From Abyssicoccus albus (lineage in GTDB: Bacteria; Bacillota; Bacilli; Staphylococcales; Abyssicoccaceae), in the NCBI RefSeq assembly GCF_003815035.1, contig NZ_RKRK01000002.1, positions 490,163-554,162 on the forward strand: 64,000 nt of DNA, given 5' to 3'. Positions 1-9,081 of this stretch are shown piece by piece. How positions within the stretch are numbered: the first letter of the stretch is position 1; each line of letters opens with the position of its first letter. The notes under the pieces were generated by a model, which did not search any database, was not told the origin of the DNA, and saw nothing but the letters and a program-made list of their open reading frames with translations. The position numbers were made by a program, and so were the translations under genes.

Positions 1-232
1 ATAAAAAAAGTTGAATTGGTAACATCTGTTCTAATCCATCATTTGGACCTGTGAAAATAATTTTTTCTTGAAGTGTTTCTCCAGTCAGTACACGATATAA
101 AACATAACTATGAGAAATCGTCGCAAGGACTAATGCGACAATACTATATATAATATATTGAAGGTAATGTGTTTTAATGTGAATAATACAGTTGTTCATC
201 ATTTCTAATAAATGTGTTTTATACTGATTCAT
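1..232 (-). CDS. yfhO: YfhO family membrane glycosyltransferase, N-terminal fragment
   Basis: Only the first 77 codons lie in the window; the gene continues past base 1. The start ATG at 232 follows a GAGGT ribosome site. The fragment has a short cytoplasmic N-terminus, one membrane segment at about residues 24-46, and then the motif TGPNDGLEQMLP (residues 61-72), typical of the first outer loop of YfhO proteins. YfhO is a large multi-pass GT-C-type enzyme which, with CsbB and GtcA, transfers sugar from undecaprenyl phosphate to lipoteichoic acid outside the cell (known in Bacillus and Staphylococcus). It starts 16 nt after the gtcA stop, so the three genes look like one operon. The sugar and the polymer are inferred. 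Confidence 0.8.
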   Translation of the reverse strand, partial: MNQYKTHLLEMMNNCIIHIKTHYLQYIIYSIVALVLATISHSYVLYRVLTGETLQEKIIFTGPNDGLEQMLPIQLFL

Positions 233-248
233 AATTGTAACCTCGCTA

Positions 249-626
249 TTATTTATATTTATCCGTAAGTATCCATTTCGTAATAATGTATGTAAAAGGT
301 ACGGTAATAATCAATGCGGGTAGGGGCGCTATCTTGGAATCAACAGTGAAATATTCAACAAGGAAATAGAGCAACAGCGTTTGCATCCCCATATTAAACA
401 CTTGGGTCAGTGGAAACTTAAATAATTTTCCCCAGGTTGGTTTAACTTTGTATACTACATAACAATTCATAAAAAATGAAAATATAAAAGCAACTAAGAA
501 GCCTAAAATATGACTTGCAAGATAAGGTAAAAACAAATTTAAAAGTAAATACACACTATAGTAAACTAACGTATTTAATAAGCCAATGACTAAAAAACGA
601 GTGAATGGCGTATTAATCATTATCAT
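249..626 (-). CDS. gtcA: GtrA/GtcA family membrane protein (lipid-linked sugar flippase)
   Basis: A 125-residue protein with four predicted membrane segments (about 9-27, 34-54, 72-92, 100-118), including the GtrA-type stretch FLVIGLLNTLVYY. GtrA/GtcA proteins are thought to move undecaprenyl-phosphate sugars across the membrane. The longest open frame begins at 686, but that would overlap csbB by 74 nt; the ATG at 626 (or 620) overlaps only the csbB stop codon, as expected for translational coupling. The order csbB-gtcA-yfhO supplies synthesis, flipping and transfer of the sugar donor. The family is clear; the exact start is uncertain. Confidence 0.82.
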   Translation of the reverse strand: MIMINTPFTRFLVIGLLNTLVYYSVYLLLNLFLPYLASHILGFLVAFIFSFFMNCYVVYKVKPTWGKLFKFPLTQVFNMGMQTLLLYFLVEYFTVDSKIAPLPALIITVPFTYIITKWILTDKYK

Positions 627-1533
627 CACTCGATTCTTGAATGATATAATGCGGTCTTTTTTTTGTTTCATAATAAATTCGACCAATATATTCTCCGATC
701 ACACCAAGGCAAAATAACTGAATACCACCTAATAACAAAATACTAGCTAATAAAGTAAAATAACCTGGTGTATCAATGCCATGAATTAAAGTTTGTATTA
801 AAGCGATGATTATATAAATAATGGATAAACACATAATAAAACTACCGAGATAGAAACAAATTCTAAGTGGTTTATTATTATATGAAGCAATACCATCGAT
901 AGCATAATCAATTAATTTAAATAATGAAAAGCTACTTTGACCTTCGTTTCGTTCAACATTACGCATTGGTATGGATTTTTTTCGATAACCCACCCATTCA
1001 AATATCCCTTTTGAAAAACGATTATACTCACTTAAAGAAATAATTGATTTGACGACTGGTTTACTTATGAGCCTGAAATCACCTTCACCATCGGTCAAGT
1101 TGATATCACCAGTAACGTTCATTAAATAATAAAATAATTTAGTTGGGATAGATCGGATAATACTTTCTCCTTGACGATCTCTTTTGGCAACGACTTGATC
1201 ATAGCCTTTGTGATAAAATTCTATCATCTCATGAATCATTTCGACAGGGTGTTGTAAATCAGCATCCATTATGATACAGACATCACCTTGAACTGCTTTT
1301 AAGCCAGCTAACATCGCTGCTTCTTTACCAAAATTTTTTGAGAATGAATAGTAACGACATATTGGATTGTCTTGACACAATGCTTTAAGTGTATCTAAAG
1401 ATTGATCTTTTGAACCATCGTTAATAAAGATAATATCTAATTCATAATTCGATAAGTTATCTTTTAATTGGTTATATAATGGTTTTAAGTTTTTGCTTTC
1501 ATTAAACACTGGTATGACAATTGAAATAAGCAT
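613..1533 (-). CDS. csbB: Family 2 glycosyltransferase, CsbB-like (undecaprenyl-phosphate sugar synthase)
   Basis: A 306-residue GT-A glycosyltransferase. The N-terminus IVIPVFNE is the start of the nucleotide-sugar fold; the metal-binding DAD is at residues 90-92 inside MDADLQHP; two membrane helices lie at about 225-250 and 260-285. This is the layout of CsbB/GtrB/DPM1-like enzymes that charge undecaprenyl phosphate with a sugar at the inner membrane face. The start at 1533 is preceded by AGGAGT. It is first in an operon with gtcA and yfhO, which suggests teichoic acid glycosylation. Its promoter overlaps that of divergent rbgA. The donor sugar cannot be read from sequence. Confidence 0.85.
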   Translation of the reverse strand: MLISIVIPVFNESKNLKPLYNQLKDNLSNYELDIIFINDGSKDQSLDTLKALCQDNPICRYYSFSKNFGKEAAMLAGLKAVQGDVCIIMDADLQHPVEMIHEMIEFYHKGYDQVVAKRDRQGESIIRSIPTKLFYYLMNVTGDINLTDGEGDFRLISKPVVKSIISLSEYNRFSKGIFEWVGYRKKSIPMRNVERNEGQSSFSLFKLIDYAIDGIASYNNKPLRICFYLGSFIMCLSIIYIIIALIQTLIHGIDTPGYFTLLASILLLGGIQLFCLGVIGEYIGRIYYETKKRPHYIIQESSDDND

Positions 1534-1577
1534 AGTGACTCCTTATATGTTGAATAATGCATGAATTTAGTTATACA

Positions 1578-1606
1578 TTGGAATTATACTTTACAATACA
1601 TATGAT
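1578..1606 (+). promoter_or_regulatory. Promoter for rbgA-rnhB
   Basis: The -35 TTGGAA (1578-1583) and -10 TATGAT (1601-1606) are separated by 17 nt and lie about 50 nt upstream of the rbgA start. It overlaps the opposed csbB promoter almost completely. Confidence 0.6.
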
Positions 1607-1611
1607 AACAA
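1583..1611 (-). promoter_or_regulatory. Promoter for csbB-gtcA-yfhO
   Basis: Read on the minus strand, -35 TTGTTA (1611-1606) and a perfect -10 TATAAT (1588-1583) are 17 nt apart. Both elements sit inside the rbgA promoter, so the two sites face each other and cannot be occupied together. Confidence 0.65.
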
Positions 1612-1655
1612 ATAGATGATACAATAATATCATTATTAAATTGAGGTGAGTTTAA

Positions 1656-2522
1656 ATGGTCATTCAATGGTTCCCTGGACATATGGCGAAAGCGCGTCGT
1701 GAAGTGAGTGAACAGTTAAAAAAAGTTGATGTTGTCTTTGAGATTGTTGATGCTAGAATTCCAGAATCTTCAAGAAACCCGATGATGGAAGATATTATAA
1801 AACATAAACCAAAAGTATTAATTTTAAATAAAAGTGATTTAGCGGAGCGAGACAAAACGAAACAATGGATTCGTCATTATGAATCACAAGGTATTATCGC
1901 AATAGAAATCGATTCCATCCATTCACAAATTACATCAGCCATTGAGCAAGCTGCTAAACGTGCAACTACAAATATTTTCGAACGAAATGAAAAAAAAGGA
2001 ATACATAAAGAAACGATTAGAGCATTGATTTTAGGAATCCCGAATGTGGGCAAATCGACTGTCATTAACACATTAGCAAAAAAAGGTGCAGCGAAAACAG
2101 GAAATAAACCAGGTGTGACAAAAGCTCAACAATGGATTAATGTTGGGAAATCACTTCAATTATTAGATACACCGGGGATATTATGGCCAAAATTTGAACG
2201 TGAAGACATTGGTTTGAAGCTAAGTTTAACGGGTGCGATAAAAGATGATATCATTCACTTAGATGAAGTCGCAATATTTGCTTTGAATTATTTAATTGAA
2301 CATAAATATGAAACGTTATGTGAACATTATAAAATAGATTTTGATCGTGACGGCGAAGTGATTGATTATTTTGATCAGATTGGTATTAAGCGCGGGATGA
2401 AGATGAAAGGTAACGAGATTAATTATGAACTTGTCATTGAAACGATTATTCGTGATGTAAGGAACAAAAAATTCGGACCAATAACTTTAGAATTGCCAAA
2501 TGATGAATTGAGTGACAATTAA
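1656..2522 (+). CDS. rbgA: Ribosome biogenesis GTPase RbgA (YlqF)
   Basis: A 288-residue circularly permuted GTPase needed for late assembly of the 50S subunit. The permuted order is visible: the G4 motif NKSD (residues 58-61) precedes the G1 P-loop GIPNVGKST (about 127-135) and G3 DTPG (about 172-175). The N-terminal WFPGHMAKA is characteristic of RbgA. A GAGGTGAG ribosome site sets the ATG at 1656. Its stop overlaps the rnhB start (TAATG), so the two are translationally coupled. Confidence 0.96.
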   Translation: MVIQWFPGHMAKARREVSEQLKKVDVVFEIVDARIPESSRNPMMEDIIKHKPKVLILNKSDLAERDKTKQWIRHYESQGIIAIEIDSIHSQITSAIEQAAKRATTNIFERNEKKGIHKETIRALILGIPNVGKSTVINTLAKKGAAKTGNKPGVTKAQQWINVGKSLQLLDTPGILWPKFEREDIGLKLSLTGAIKDDIIHLDEVAIFALNYLIEHKYETLCEHYKIDFDRDGEVIDYFDQIGIKRGMKMKGNEINYELVIETIIRDVRNKKFGPITLELPNDELSDN

Positions 2523-3283
2523 TGAGGTTAGCTGATTTAAAGGAACAGTTAAGTACAATGTCTAAGGATGAAATAGTCAACAGTGAATTTATAGAAGATC
2601 GTCGAGTTGGTGCTCAAAAACTGATCAAAAAACGGCTGAAGCAAATAGAGCAATTCGAACGATTGCGTGAAGCATTTGAAGAAAAAGTACAATTCGACAA
2701 CCACTATATTAAACATAACAATCGAAGTATTGTTGGTATTGATGAGGTTGGACGTGGACCAATTGCAGGACCTGTTGTTACATGTGCAGTTGTCATTTCG
2801 CCACATGAATCTTTAATAGAGGTGAGGGACTCTAAACAACTCAGTACAAATAAGCTTTTAGAATTAAATCAATTGATTAAAGAACATTCTACAAGTTATG
2901 CGTATGGCGTCGTTTCTAATGATTTAATTGATGAGATGAATATTTATGAAGCGTCAAGGTATGCTATGAAGATTGCTTTAGAGCAAATAGATACGACAGT
3001 TGATATTGCATTAATAGACGCTATGACATTAGAACATCCTATTGAACAATATTCAATTACTAAAGGAGACGACAAGAGTTTTGTCATTGGTTGTGCATCA
3101 ATTCTTGCAAAAGTACATCGTGATGAATTGATGAAAGAATATGATGAAAAATATCCTGGTTATGGTTTTAGTCAACATGTAGGCTACCCGACGAAGTATC
3201 ATATTGAACAAGTGAATGCTCTCGGGATCTCACCGATTCATCGTAAATCATTTCAACCGATTAAAGGGTTGATTGAAGGATAA
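2522..3283 (+). CDS. rnhB: Ribonuclease HII
   Basis: A 253-residue type 2 RNase H that cuts RNA of RNA-DNA hybrids and single ribonucleotides in DNA. The catalytic core starts at GIDEVGRGPIAGPV (D74 and E75 are metal ligands), followed by the DSKQLS stretch (about 103) and the ALIDAM acidic site. About 65 residues precede the core, as is usual for Firmicute RnhB. The ATG overlaps the rbgA stop. No clear terminator follows; the next 147 nt hold the sucC control region. Confidence 0.96.
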   Translation: MRLADLKEQLSTMSKDEIVNSEFIEDRRVGAQKLIKKRLKQIEQFERLREAFEEKVQFDNHYIKHNNRSIVGIDEVGRGPIAGPVVTCAVVISPHESLIEVRDSKQLSTNKLLELNQLIKEHSTSYAYGVVSNDLIDEMNIYEASRYAMKIALEQIDTTVDIALIDAMTLEHPIEQYSITKGDDKSFVIGCASILAKVHRDELMKEYDEKYPGYGFSQHVGYPTKYHIEQVNALGISPIHRKSFQPIKGLIEG

Positions 3284-3286
3284 TTT

Positions 3287-3300
3287 GGAAAGCGATTACA
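3287..3300 (+). promoter_or_regulatory. cre-like catabolite repression site 1 upstream of sucCD
   Basis: GGAAAGCGATTACA matches the Firmicute cre consensus TGNAANCGNWWNCA at all fixed positions except the first. It lies 74 nt upstream of the sucC -35 element, almost touching the rnhB stop. Confidence 0.5.
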
Positions 3301-3311
3301 AATATAGCCTA

Positions 3312-3325
3312 TAAAAGCGCTTTAA
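3312..3325 (+). promoter_or_regulatory. cre-like catabolite repression site 2 upstream of sucCD
   Basis: TAAAAGCGCTTTAA contains the palindrome AAAGCGCTTT and matches the cre consensus with two mismatches. It lies 25 nt (start to start) downstream of the first site. Confidence 0.4.
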
Positions 3326-3360
3326 ATCCCTAAATGATAGTGAAAACAACGCCTATTTAG

Positions 3361-3389
3361 TTTACATCTATGCACATCTTTTTTATAAT
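3361..3389 (+). promoter_or_regulatory. Promoter for sucCD
   Basis: The -35 TTTACA (3361-3366) and -10 TATAAT (3384-3389) have a 17-nt spacer. The expected start site is about 35 nt before the sucC start codon. Confidence 0.65.
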
Positions 3390-3430
3390 TATAATGCAAC
3401 AGAAATTAATTCGATTTAGGAGGATGATTC

Positions 3431-4594
3431 ATGAATATCCATGAGTATCAAGGTAAAGAGATTTTTCGTTCCATGGGTGTTGCGGTACCGAACGGTAAAG
3501 TAGCATTCACTGCTGATGAAGCTGTTGAAGCAGCGAAATCATTAGACTCAGAAGTATACGTAGTTAAAGCACAAATCCATGCAGGTGGTCGCGGTAAAGC
3601 TGGCGGCGTTAAAATTGCTAAGTCACTTGATGAAGTGAAAGCATATGCTGAAGAATTACTAGGAAAAGTTTTGGTAACACACCAAACAGGTCCTGAAGGT
3701 AAAGAAGTTAAGCGACTTTACATTGAAGAAGGATGCGACATTCAAAATGAATACTACTTAAGTTTTGTTGTTGACCGTGCAACAGACCGTGTCGTATTGA
3801 TGGGTTCTGAAGAAGGTGGAACTGAGATTGAAGAAGTTGCTGAGAAAACTCCTGAAAAAATCTTTAAAGAAGTCATCGATCCAACAACAGGATTAATGCC
3901 TTTCCAAGCACGTCGTTTGGCATTTAACATTAATATTCCTAAAGAATCAATTAATAAAGCGGCAAAATTAATGATGTCATTATACGAAGTCTTCATTGAG
4001 AAAGATTGTTCAATCGTTGAAATTAACCCATTAGTTACAACAGGTGACGGTAATGTATTAGCACTTGACTCAAAAATTAATTTCGATGATAATGCATTGT
4101 TTAAACATAAAGATGTCGTTGAATATCGTGATTTAGATGAAGAAGATCCAAAAGAAATCGAAGCATCTAAGTATGACTTATCGTATATTGCTTTAGACGG
4201 AAATATTGGTTGTATGGTTAACGGTGCAGGACTTGCCATGGCAACAATGGATACAATCAAGCACTTCGGTGGAGAACCAGCGAACTTCTTAGACGTAGGA
4301 GGCGGCGCAACAACTGAGAAAGTAACAGAAGCATTTAAGATCATATTAGGTGATGATGCGGTTAAAGGAATCTTCGTCAATATCTTCGGTGGTATTATGA
4401 AGTGTGACGTTATAGCAAATGGTGTTGTTGAAGCAGCGAAGCAAGTAGAATTAGATATTCCATTAGTTGTGCGTTTAGAAGGAACGAACGTTAAAGAAGG
4501 TAAAGAAATTTTACAAACTTCTGGGTTAGAAATTACTTCAGCAGATACAATGGCTGAAGGCGCTAACAAAATTGTAGAATTAGTAAAACAATAA
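3431..4594 (+). CDS. sucC: Succinyl-CoA synthetase (ADP-forming) beta subunit
   Basis: A 387-residue subunit of the TCA-cycle enzyme that interconverts succinyl-CoA and succinate with substrate-level phosphorylation. An ATP-grasp domain fills about residues 2-230 (start [12 protein letters not shown], then [15 protein letters not shown]); the C-terminal CoA-ligase domain carries LDVGGGA and the [10 protein letters not shown] strand. The length is normal. An AGGAGG ribosome site precedes the ATG. sucD follows after 16 nt. The upstream tandem cre-like sites suggest glucose repression through CcpA. Confidence 0.97.
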   Translation: MNIHEYQGKEIFRSMGVAVPNGKVAFTADEAVEAAKSLDSEVYVVKAQIHAGGRGKAGGVKIAKSLDEVKAYAEELLGKVLVTHQTGPEGKEVKRLYIEEGCDIQNEYYLSFVVDRATDRVVLMGSEEGGTEIEEVAEKTPEKIFKEVIDPTTGLMPFQARRLAFNINIPKESINKAAKLMMSLYEVFIEKDCSIVEINPLVTTGDGNVLALDSKINFDDNALFKHKDVVEYRDLDEEDPKEIEASKYDLSYIALDGNIGCMVNGAGLAMATMDTIKHFGGEPANFLDVGGGATTEKVTEAFKIILGDDAVKGIFVNIFGGIMKCDVIANGVVEAAKQVELDIPLVVRLEGTNVKEGKEILQTSGLEITSADTMAEGANKIVELVKQ

Positions 4595-4610
4595 GAGAGG
4601 GGCATGAAAC

Positions 4611-5519
4611 GTGAGTGTATTTATCGATAAAAATACTAAAGTAATGGTTCAAGGTATTACAGGCGGAACAGCAACGTTCCATACGAAGCAAATGCTAGAA
4701 TACGGTACAAAGATTGTTGCCGGTGTAACACCTGGTAAAAAAGGACAAGAAGTAGAAGGCATTCCAGTATTCAACACAGTTGAAGAAGCGAAAGAAGCAA
4801 CAGGAGCAACGGTATCTGTCGTATATGTACCAGCACCATTTGCAGCAGATTCAATTGTTGAGGCAGTAGATGCTGAATTAGATTTAGTCATCTGTATCAC
4901 TGAACATATTCCAGTGTTAGATATGGTGAAAGTGAAACGATATATGGAAGGTAAGAAGACACGTTTAGTAGGACCAAACTGCCCAGGTGTGATTACAGCG
5001 GACGAGTGTAAAATTGGAATTATGCCAGGATACATTCATAAGAAAGGTCACGTTGGCGTTGTGAGCCGTTCTGGTACGTTAACATATGAAGCAGTTCATC
5101 AATTAACACAAGCAGGTATTGGTCAAACAACTGCTGTCGGAATTGGTGGAGACCCAGTAAACGGAACAAACTTCATCGACGTATTAAAAGCATTCAATGA
5201 AGATCCTGAAACAGAAGCAGTAGTCATGATTGGTGAAATCGGAGGAACAGCTGAAGAAGAAGCGGCTGAATGGGTTAAAGCGAACATGACGAAGCCTGTT
5301 GTTGGATTTATCGGTGGTCAAACAGCACCTCCTGGTAAGCGTATGGGTCATGCTGGTGCGATTATTTCTGGTGGTAAAGGGACTGCTGAAGAGAAGATCA
5401 AGACGATGAATGATTGTGGTATTGAAACAGCACCAACACCATCTGAGATTGGTGAGACGTTGATTAATCGTATTAAGCAAGAAGATGGTTTATATGAGAA
5501 GTGTTTGACGGTTAAATAA
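4611..5519 (+). CDS. sucD: Succinyl-CoA synthetase (ADP-forming) alpha subunit
   Basis: A 302-residue partner of SucC. It has an N-terminal Rossmann CoA-binding domain ([18 protein letters not shown]), the SRSGTLTYE motif near residue 150, and the phosphohistidine loop [10 protein letters not shown] in the last quarter. Translation starts at GTG 4611 behind AGAGGGGC; no in-frame ATG gives a better fit. A strong terminator begins 19 nt after the stop and ends the operon. Confidence 0.97.
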   Translation: MSVFIDKNTKVMVQGITGGTATFHTKQMLEYGTKIVAGVTPGKKGQEVEGIPVFNTVEEAKEATGATVSVVYVPAPFAADSIVEAVDAELDLVICITEHIPVLDMVKVKRYMEGKKTRLVGPNCPGVITADECKIGIMPGYIHKKGHVGVVSRSGTLTYEAVHQLTQAGIGQTTAVGIGGDPVNGTNFIDVLKAFNEDPETEAVVMIGEIGGTAEEEAAEWVKANMTKPVVGFIGGQTAPPGKRMGHAGAIISGGKGTAEEKIKTMNDCGIETAPTPSEIGETLINRIKQEDGLYEKCLTVK

Positions 5520-5538
5520 GAATATAGTGTTGAGGAAG

Positions 5539-5570
5539 CCTAACCTACGTAATGCAGGTTAGGTTTTTTT
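5539..5570 (+). terminator. Terminator after sucCD
   Basis: Stem CCTAACCT (5539-5546) pairs with AGGTTAGG (5556-5563) and is followed by seven T. Confidence 0.85.
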
Positions 5571-5585
5571 GTTGTGTTAATATTT

Positions 5586-5630
5586 GGAATGAGTATGGTC
5601 ACCAGAGTATTTGAGATTTACTCTGAATAC
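5586..5630. repeat. 45-nt repeat, copy 1, with inner inverted repeat
   Basis: It aligns without gaps to 5647-5691 (36 of 45 positions identical). This copy holds a perfect 7-bp inverted repeat, CAGAGTA (5603-5609) and TACTCTG (5619-5625). Confidence 0.7.
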
Positions 5631-5646
5631 GGAGTAGATTTTTGTC

Positions 5647-5691
5647 GGAATGAGCGTGGTAATCAAAGTATTTGCAATTTACTCTGTTTAC
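5647..5691. repeat. 45-nt repeat, copy 2
   Basis: Second copy, offset 61 nt from the first. Its inner inverted repeat is imperfect (CAAAGTA against TACTCTG), as expected for an older or decaying copy. Confidence 0.7.
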
Positions 5692-5929
5692 AAGTAGTGC
5701 TCCATATCTGAGTAAAAATATATAACTATATAAATTGCAAAAATAATTTATTAATATAATAAATTACATACTATTAATTATATATGACTAAAATTAATTA
5801 ATTAAAGTAAAATCTAGTAATTTGTTGCATTTTGTATTTTATATAACATAAACATTTACTGATATGTAATCGATTTGTAGTATTAACCATCTATAATATA
5901 GATACATTTATATTAATAGAGGTGAATCA

Positions 5930-6811
5930 ATGCAGTTTGAATTATCTTTTGATTTGTTACAGTTACCGTTAAAGTTTAAACGATATTGTTATTCGATAGA
6001 ATTAAAAGATCAAAATGATTTCATCCATATACTAAACGATGATGTAATCTGTAAAAAATTATTACTTAATTCTAATAGTCAAAGGCCAATATATAAAATT
6101 AAGGAACAATTTAAAGAGCTAATGGATATAGACTTAGTAGCTCATTATAAATCAATCGATATTACTCCTATATGTTATTATCATAAAACTTATCCAATAG
6201 ATTTAAAAAATATTTATGATCCACCATTTATGCTTTATACAAAAGGAAAAGTTGAATATTTGCATGAATCTATAGCTAAGTTAGCAATTGTCGGAACGCG
6301 AAGTGTAACAGACATGAGTGAACAAATTGTAAAAAGAATTGTAGATGAATCATTAATGGAGAATTTTATTATAGTGTCTGGTCTTGCAAAAGGTATCGAT
6401 TCAATTACACATGGTCATGTTGACGAGTTAAATGGCAAAACAATTGCTGTCATCGCTGGAGGGCATCAATATCATTATCCTAAATGTACAATGTCGATAC
6501 GAAAACAATTAGAAAGTAATCATTTAGTTGTTAGTGAATATCCTCCAATGGTAGCACCTAAAAAGTGGATGTACCCGATGAGGAATAGGATTATTAGTGG
6601 TCTGTCCAGAGGTGTCGTAATAATACAAGCTAAAGAAAAAAGTGGTAGCCTAATTACTTTAGATTGTGCATTAGATCAAAATAGAGATGCATTTTGTGTT
6701 CCAGGTTCTATTTTAGATGAAACATTCAGTGGAAATAATTTGAAAATACAAGAGGGTGCATATCCTATACTTAGTGCTTCAGATATACTTTCTTATTATC
6801 ATTTAGTCTAG
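5930..6811 (+). CDS. dprA: DNA-processing protein DprA (Smf)
   Basis: A 293-residue protein that protects incoming single-stranded DNA and loads RecA during natural transformation. The Rossmann-like DprA core spans about residues 115-290: VGTRSVT, SGLAKGIDSITHGHV, SEYPP, YPMRNRIISGLS and GSLITLDCALDQNRDAFCVPG. A less conserved helical N-terminus precedes it. The start ATG 5930 has an AGAGGTG site 8 nt upstream. The frame is intact, so it is not decayed. It sits before topA as in staphylococci, but here topA has its own promoter. Competence in this organism is not shown by this gene alone. Confidence 0.93.
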   Translation: MQFELSFDLLQLPLKFKRYCYSIELKDQNDFIHILNDDVICKKLLLNSNSQRPIYKIKEQFKELMDIDLVAHYKSIDITPICYYHKTYPIDLKNIYDPPFMLYTKGKVEYLHESIAKLAIVGTRSVTDMSEQIVKRIVDESLMENFIIVSGLAKGIDSITHGHVDELNGKTIAVIAGGHQYHYPKCTMSIRKQLESNHLVVSEYPPMVAPKKWMYPMRNRIISGLSRGVVIIQAKEKSGSLITLDCALDQNRDAFCVPGSILDETFSGNNLKIQEGAYPILSASDILSYYHLV

Positions 6812-6849
6812 TCCTCATATTTATTAATCTTTATTTTCCATCCAACCAG

Positions 6850-6878
6850 TTGACAAACGCCATACCATGCAATAATAT
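6850..6878 (+). promoter_or_regulatory. Promoter for topA
   Basis: A perfect -35 TTGACA (6850-6855) and -10 TAATAT (6873-6878) with a 17-nt spacer, between dprA and topA. Confidence 0.7.
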
Positions 6879-6939
6879 TTACACTTGAACATAAGTACGT
6901 GCAGTGTATCAATGGTTTGTATGGAAAGGAGCATGCACT

Positions 6940-9006
6940 TTGGCTGATAATTTGGTTATTGTAGAATCGCCGGCGAAGGCGAAGACGATAGAGAAGTATC
7001 TTGGGAAGCGTTACAAAGTTGTGGCGTCGATGGGACATGTGAGAGATTTGCCTCGGAGTCAGATGGGTGTTGATTTTGAGAATGATTTTGAACCGAAGTA
7101 TATTACGATTCGTGGTAAAGGTCCTTTAATTCAAGATTTGAAAAAAGAAGCGAAGAAGAGTAAGAAGATTTTCCTTGCGAGTGACCCGGATCGTGAGGGT
7201 GAGGCGATTGCGTGGCATTTGGCTTATGTGTTTAAAGATATGGATAAGCCGTTAAAGCGCGTGGTCTTTAATGAAATTACAAAGGATAAAGTGAAGGAAA
7301 GCTTTAAAGAATCTCGTGAAATCAACCAAGATTTAGTAGATGCTCAACAAGCACGTCGTATTTTAGATCGTGTCGTAGGATACAATATATCACCTGTGCT
7401 TTGGAAGAAAGTAAAGAAAGGTTTATCTGCAGGGCGTGTACAGTCTGTTGCACTTCGATTAATCATTGATCGAGAGAATGAGATTCGTAACTTTACTCCT
7501 GAAGAGTATTGGACGTTAGATGGGACGTTTAGATATAAGAAGTCAACGTTTAAAGCAAAGTTTCTTCATTATAAAGATAAACCGTATAAATTAAAGACGA
7601 AAGACGATGTTGACTTTATTAGACAAGCATTGTCTACAGATGATTATGTCGTACAAAATATTGTCAAGAAAGAAAAACAACGCAAACCTGCACTGCCATT
7701 TACAACGTCATCTCTGCAACAAGATGCCGCACGTAGTTTAAACTATAAAGCACGTAAAACGATGATGGTTGCTCAACAATTATATGAAGGAATTGATCTA
7801 AAAAAACACGGTGGTATTGTCGGTTTAATTAGTTATATGAGAACTGATTCAACACGATTAAGTGATGTAGCTGTTAATGAAGCTCGTAATTACATCAATG
7901 ATGAATATGGTAAACAATACGTAGGTAATGTAAGGGAAAGTAAAAGTAGTAACGCTCAAGATGCACATGAAGCGATTCGTCCGACGAGTATTTTACGAAC
8001 ACCTGAACAAGTGAAATCATATTTATCTAAAGATCAATATAAATTGTATCGTTTGATATGGTTAAGAACCGTTGCGTCATTAATGTCTAATGCAATTTTT
8101 GATACTGTACGGATGGATGTCGTACAAGATGACGTGAAATTCCGTGCAAATGGTCAAACATTAAAGTTCGATGGATTCTTGAAGATTTATGAAGAATCTA
8201 CTGATGATAAAGAGGAAGAACATCGTAAATTACCTATTATTGAAGAAGGAGAGATGGTTAAGAAACAATCTCTTGAAGAAGCACAACATTTCACTCAACC
8301 GCCACCTAGATATACAGAAGCTAGGCTCGTTAAGGAAATGGAAGAGCAAGGGATTGGTAGACCGTCTACCTATGCTCCGACACTCGATACGATTCAAAAG
8401 CGATATTATACAAAGCTTGATCAAAAGAAATTCCACCCTACAGAACTTGGTGAAATCGTTCATGAATCGGTTGCGCAATATTTCCCTGAAATCATAGATA
8501 TTGGATTTACTGCTGAGATGGAGAAACAATTAGACCAAATTGCTGAAGGGAATGTGAAGTGGCAAGTTGTATTAAAAGATTTCTATGAAGAATTTAAGCA
8601 ACATGTAGACAAAGCTGAGTTGGAAATGGAAAAAATCGAGATTAAAGACGAACCCGCAGGTGAAGATTGTGAAAAATGTGGTTCTGAAATGGTCATAAAA
8701 ATGGGGCGCTATGGTAAGTTTATGGCATGTTCGAATTTTCCTGATTGTAGAAATACTAAACCAATCGTAAAAACTATCGGCGTCAAATGTCCAAAATGTC
8801 AAAAAGGTGAAGTCGTTGAAAGGAAATCAAAGAAAAATAGATTATTCTATGGATGTGATCAGTATCCAGATTGTGACTTTATTACATGGGATAAGCCAAT
8901 AGGAAGAGACTGCCCTAAATGTAGTGAATACTTAGTTTTGAAAAAGAAAGGTAAAAAGTCACAAGTACAATGCGTTAATTGTGATTACAAAGAAGAACAA
9001 GATTAA
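6940..9006 (+). CDS. topA: DNA topoisomerase I (type IA)
   Basis: A 688-residue enzyme that relaxes negative supercoils. The Toprim domain opens with [20 protein letters not shown] and holds the [10 protein letters not shown] acid cluster; the catalytic tyrosine is in [14 protein letters not shown]. Three C-terminal four-cysteine zinc ribbons follow (from about residue 580: [24 protein letters not shown]). The start is TTG 6940: AAAGGAG lies 8 nt upstream and the family begins ADNLVIVES; the open frame reaches 6904 but that extension is not conserved. It has its own promoter and a terminator directly after the stop. Confidence 0.96.
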   Translation: MADNLVIVESPAKAKTIEKYLGKRYKVVASMGHVRDLPRSQMGVDFENDFEPKYITIRGKGPLIQDLKKEAKKSKKIFLASDPDREGEAIAWHLAYVFKDMDKPLKRVVFNEITKDKVKESFKESREINQDLVDAQQARRILDRVVGYNISPVLWKKVKKGLSAGRVQSVALRLIIDRENEIRNFTPEEYWTLDGTFRYKKSTFKAKFLHYKDKPYKLKTKDDVDFIRQALSTDDYVVQNIVKKEKQRKPALPFTTSSLQQDAARSLNYKARKTMMVAQQLYEGIDLKKHGGIVGLISYMRTDSTRLSDVAVNEARNYINDEYGKQYVGNVRESKSSNAQDAHEAIRPTSILRTPEQVKSYLSKDQYKLYRLIWLRTVASLMSNAIFDTVRMDVVQDDVKFRANGQTLKFDGFLKIYEESTDDKEEEHRKLPIIEEGEMVKKQSLEEAQHFTQPPPRYTEARLVKEMEEQGIGRPSTYAPTLDTIQKRYYTKLDQKKFHPTELGEIVHESVAQYFPEIIDIGFTAEMEKQLDQIAEGNVKWQVVLKDFYEEFKQHVDKAELEMEKIEIKDEPAGEDCEKCGSEMVIKMGRYGKFMACSNFPDCRNTKPIVKTIGVKCPKCQKGEVVERKSKKNRLFYGCDQYPDCDFITWDKPIGRDCPKCSEYLVLKKKGKKSQVQCVNCDYKEEQD

Positions 9007-9030
9007 AGATGAGTGTTTACTCATCTTTTT
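9007..9030 (+). terminator. Terminator after topA
   Basis: AGATGAGT (9007-9014), loop GTTT, ACTCATCT (9019-9026), then T residues. The stem begins at the base after the stop codon. Confidence 0.8.
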
Positions 9031-9081
9031 ATTTATGGATTAATACGATTTAATTAAAGCGAATAGATAGGAGAGAATATA

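Larger units (their letters stand above)
5571..5929. other. Gene-free region between sucCD and dprA
   Basis: About 360 nt after the terminator without a supported gene. The first part contains two diverged copies of a 45-nt repeat (5586-5630 and 5647-5691). The rest is very AT-rich; a TATAAT near 5891 could be the dprA -10, but no good -35 stands at the right distance. Confidence 0.6.

Noticed and set aside
3754-4605. 283-codon open frame on the minus strand over sucC
   Set aside because: It is the complement shadow of the strongly conserved sucC gene; its translation is Ser/Thr/Pro-rich and matches no family, and it has no ribosome site.
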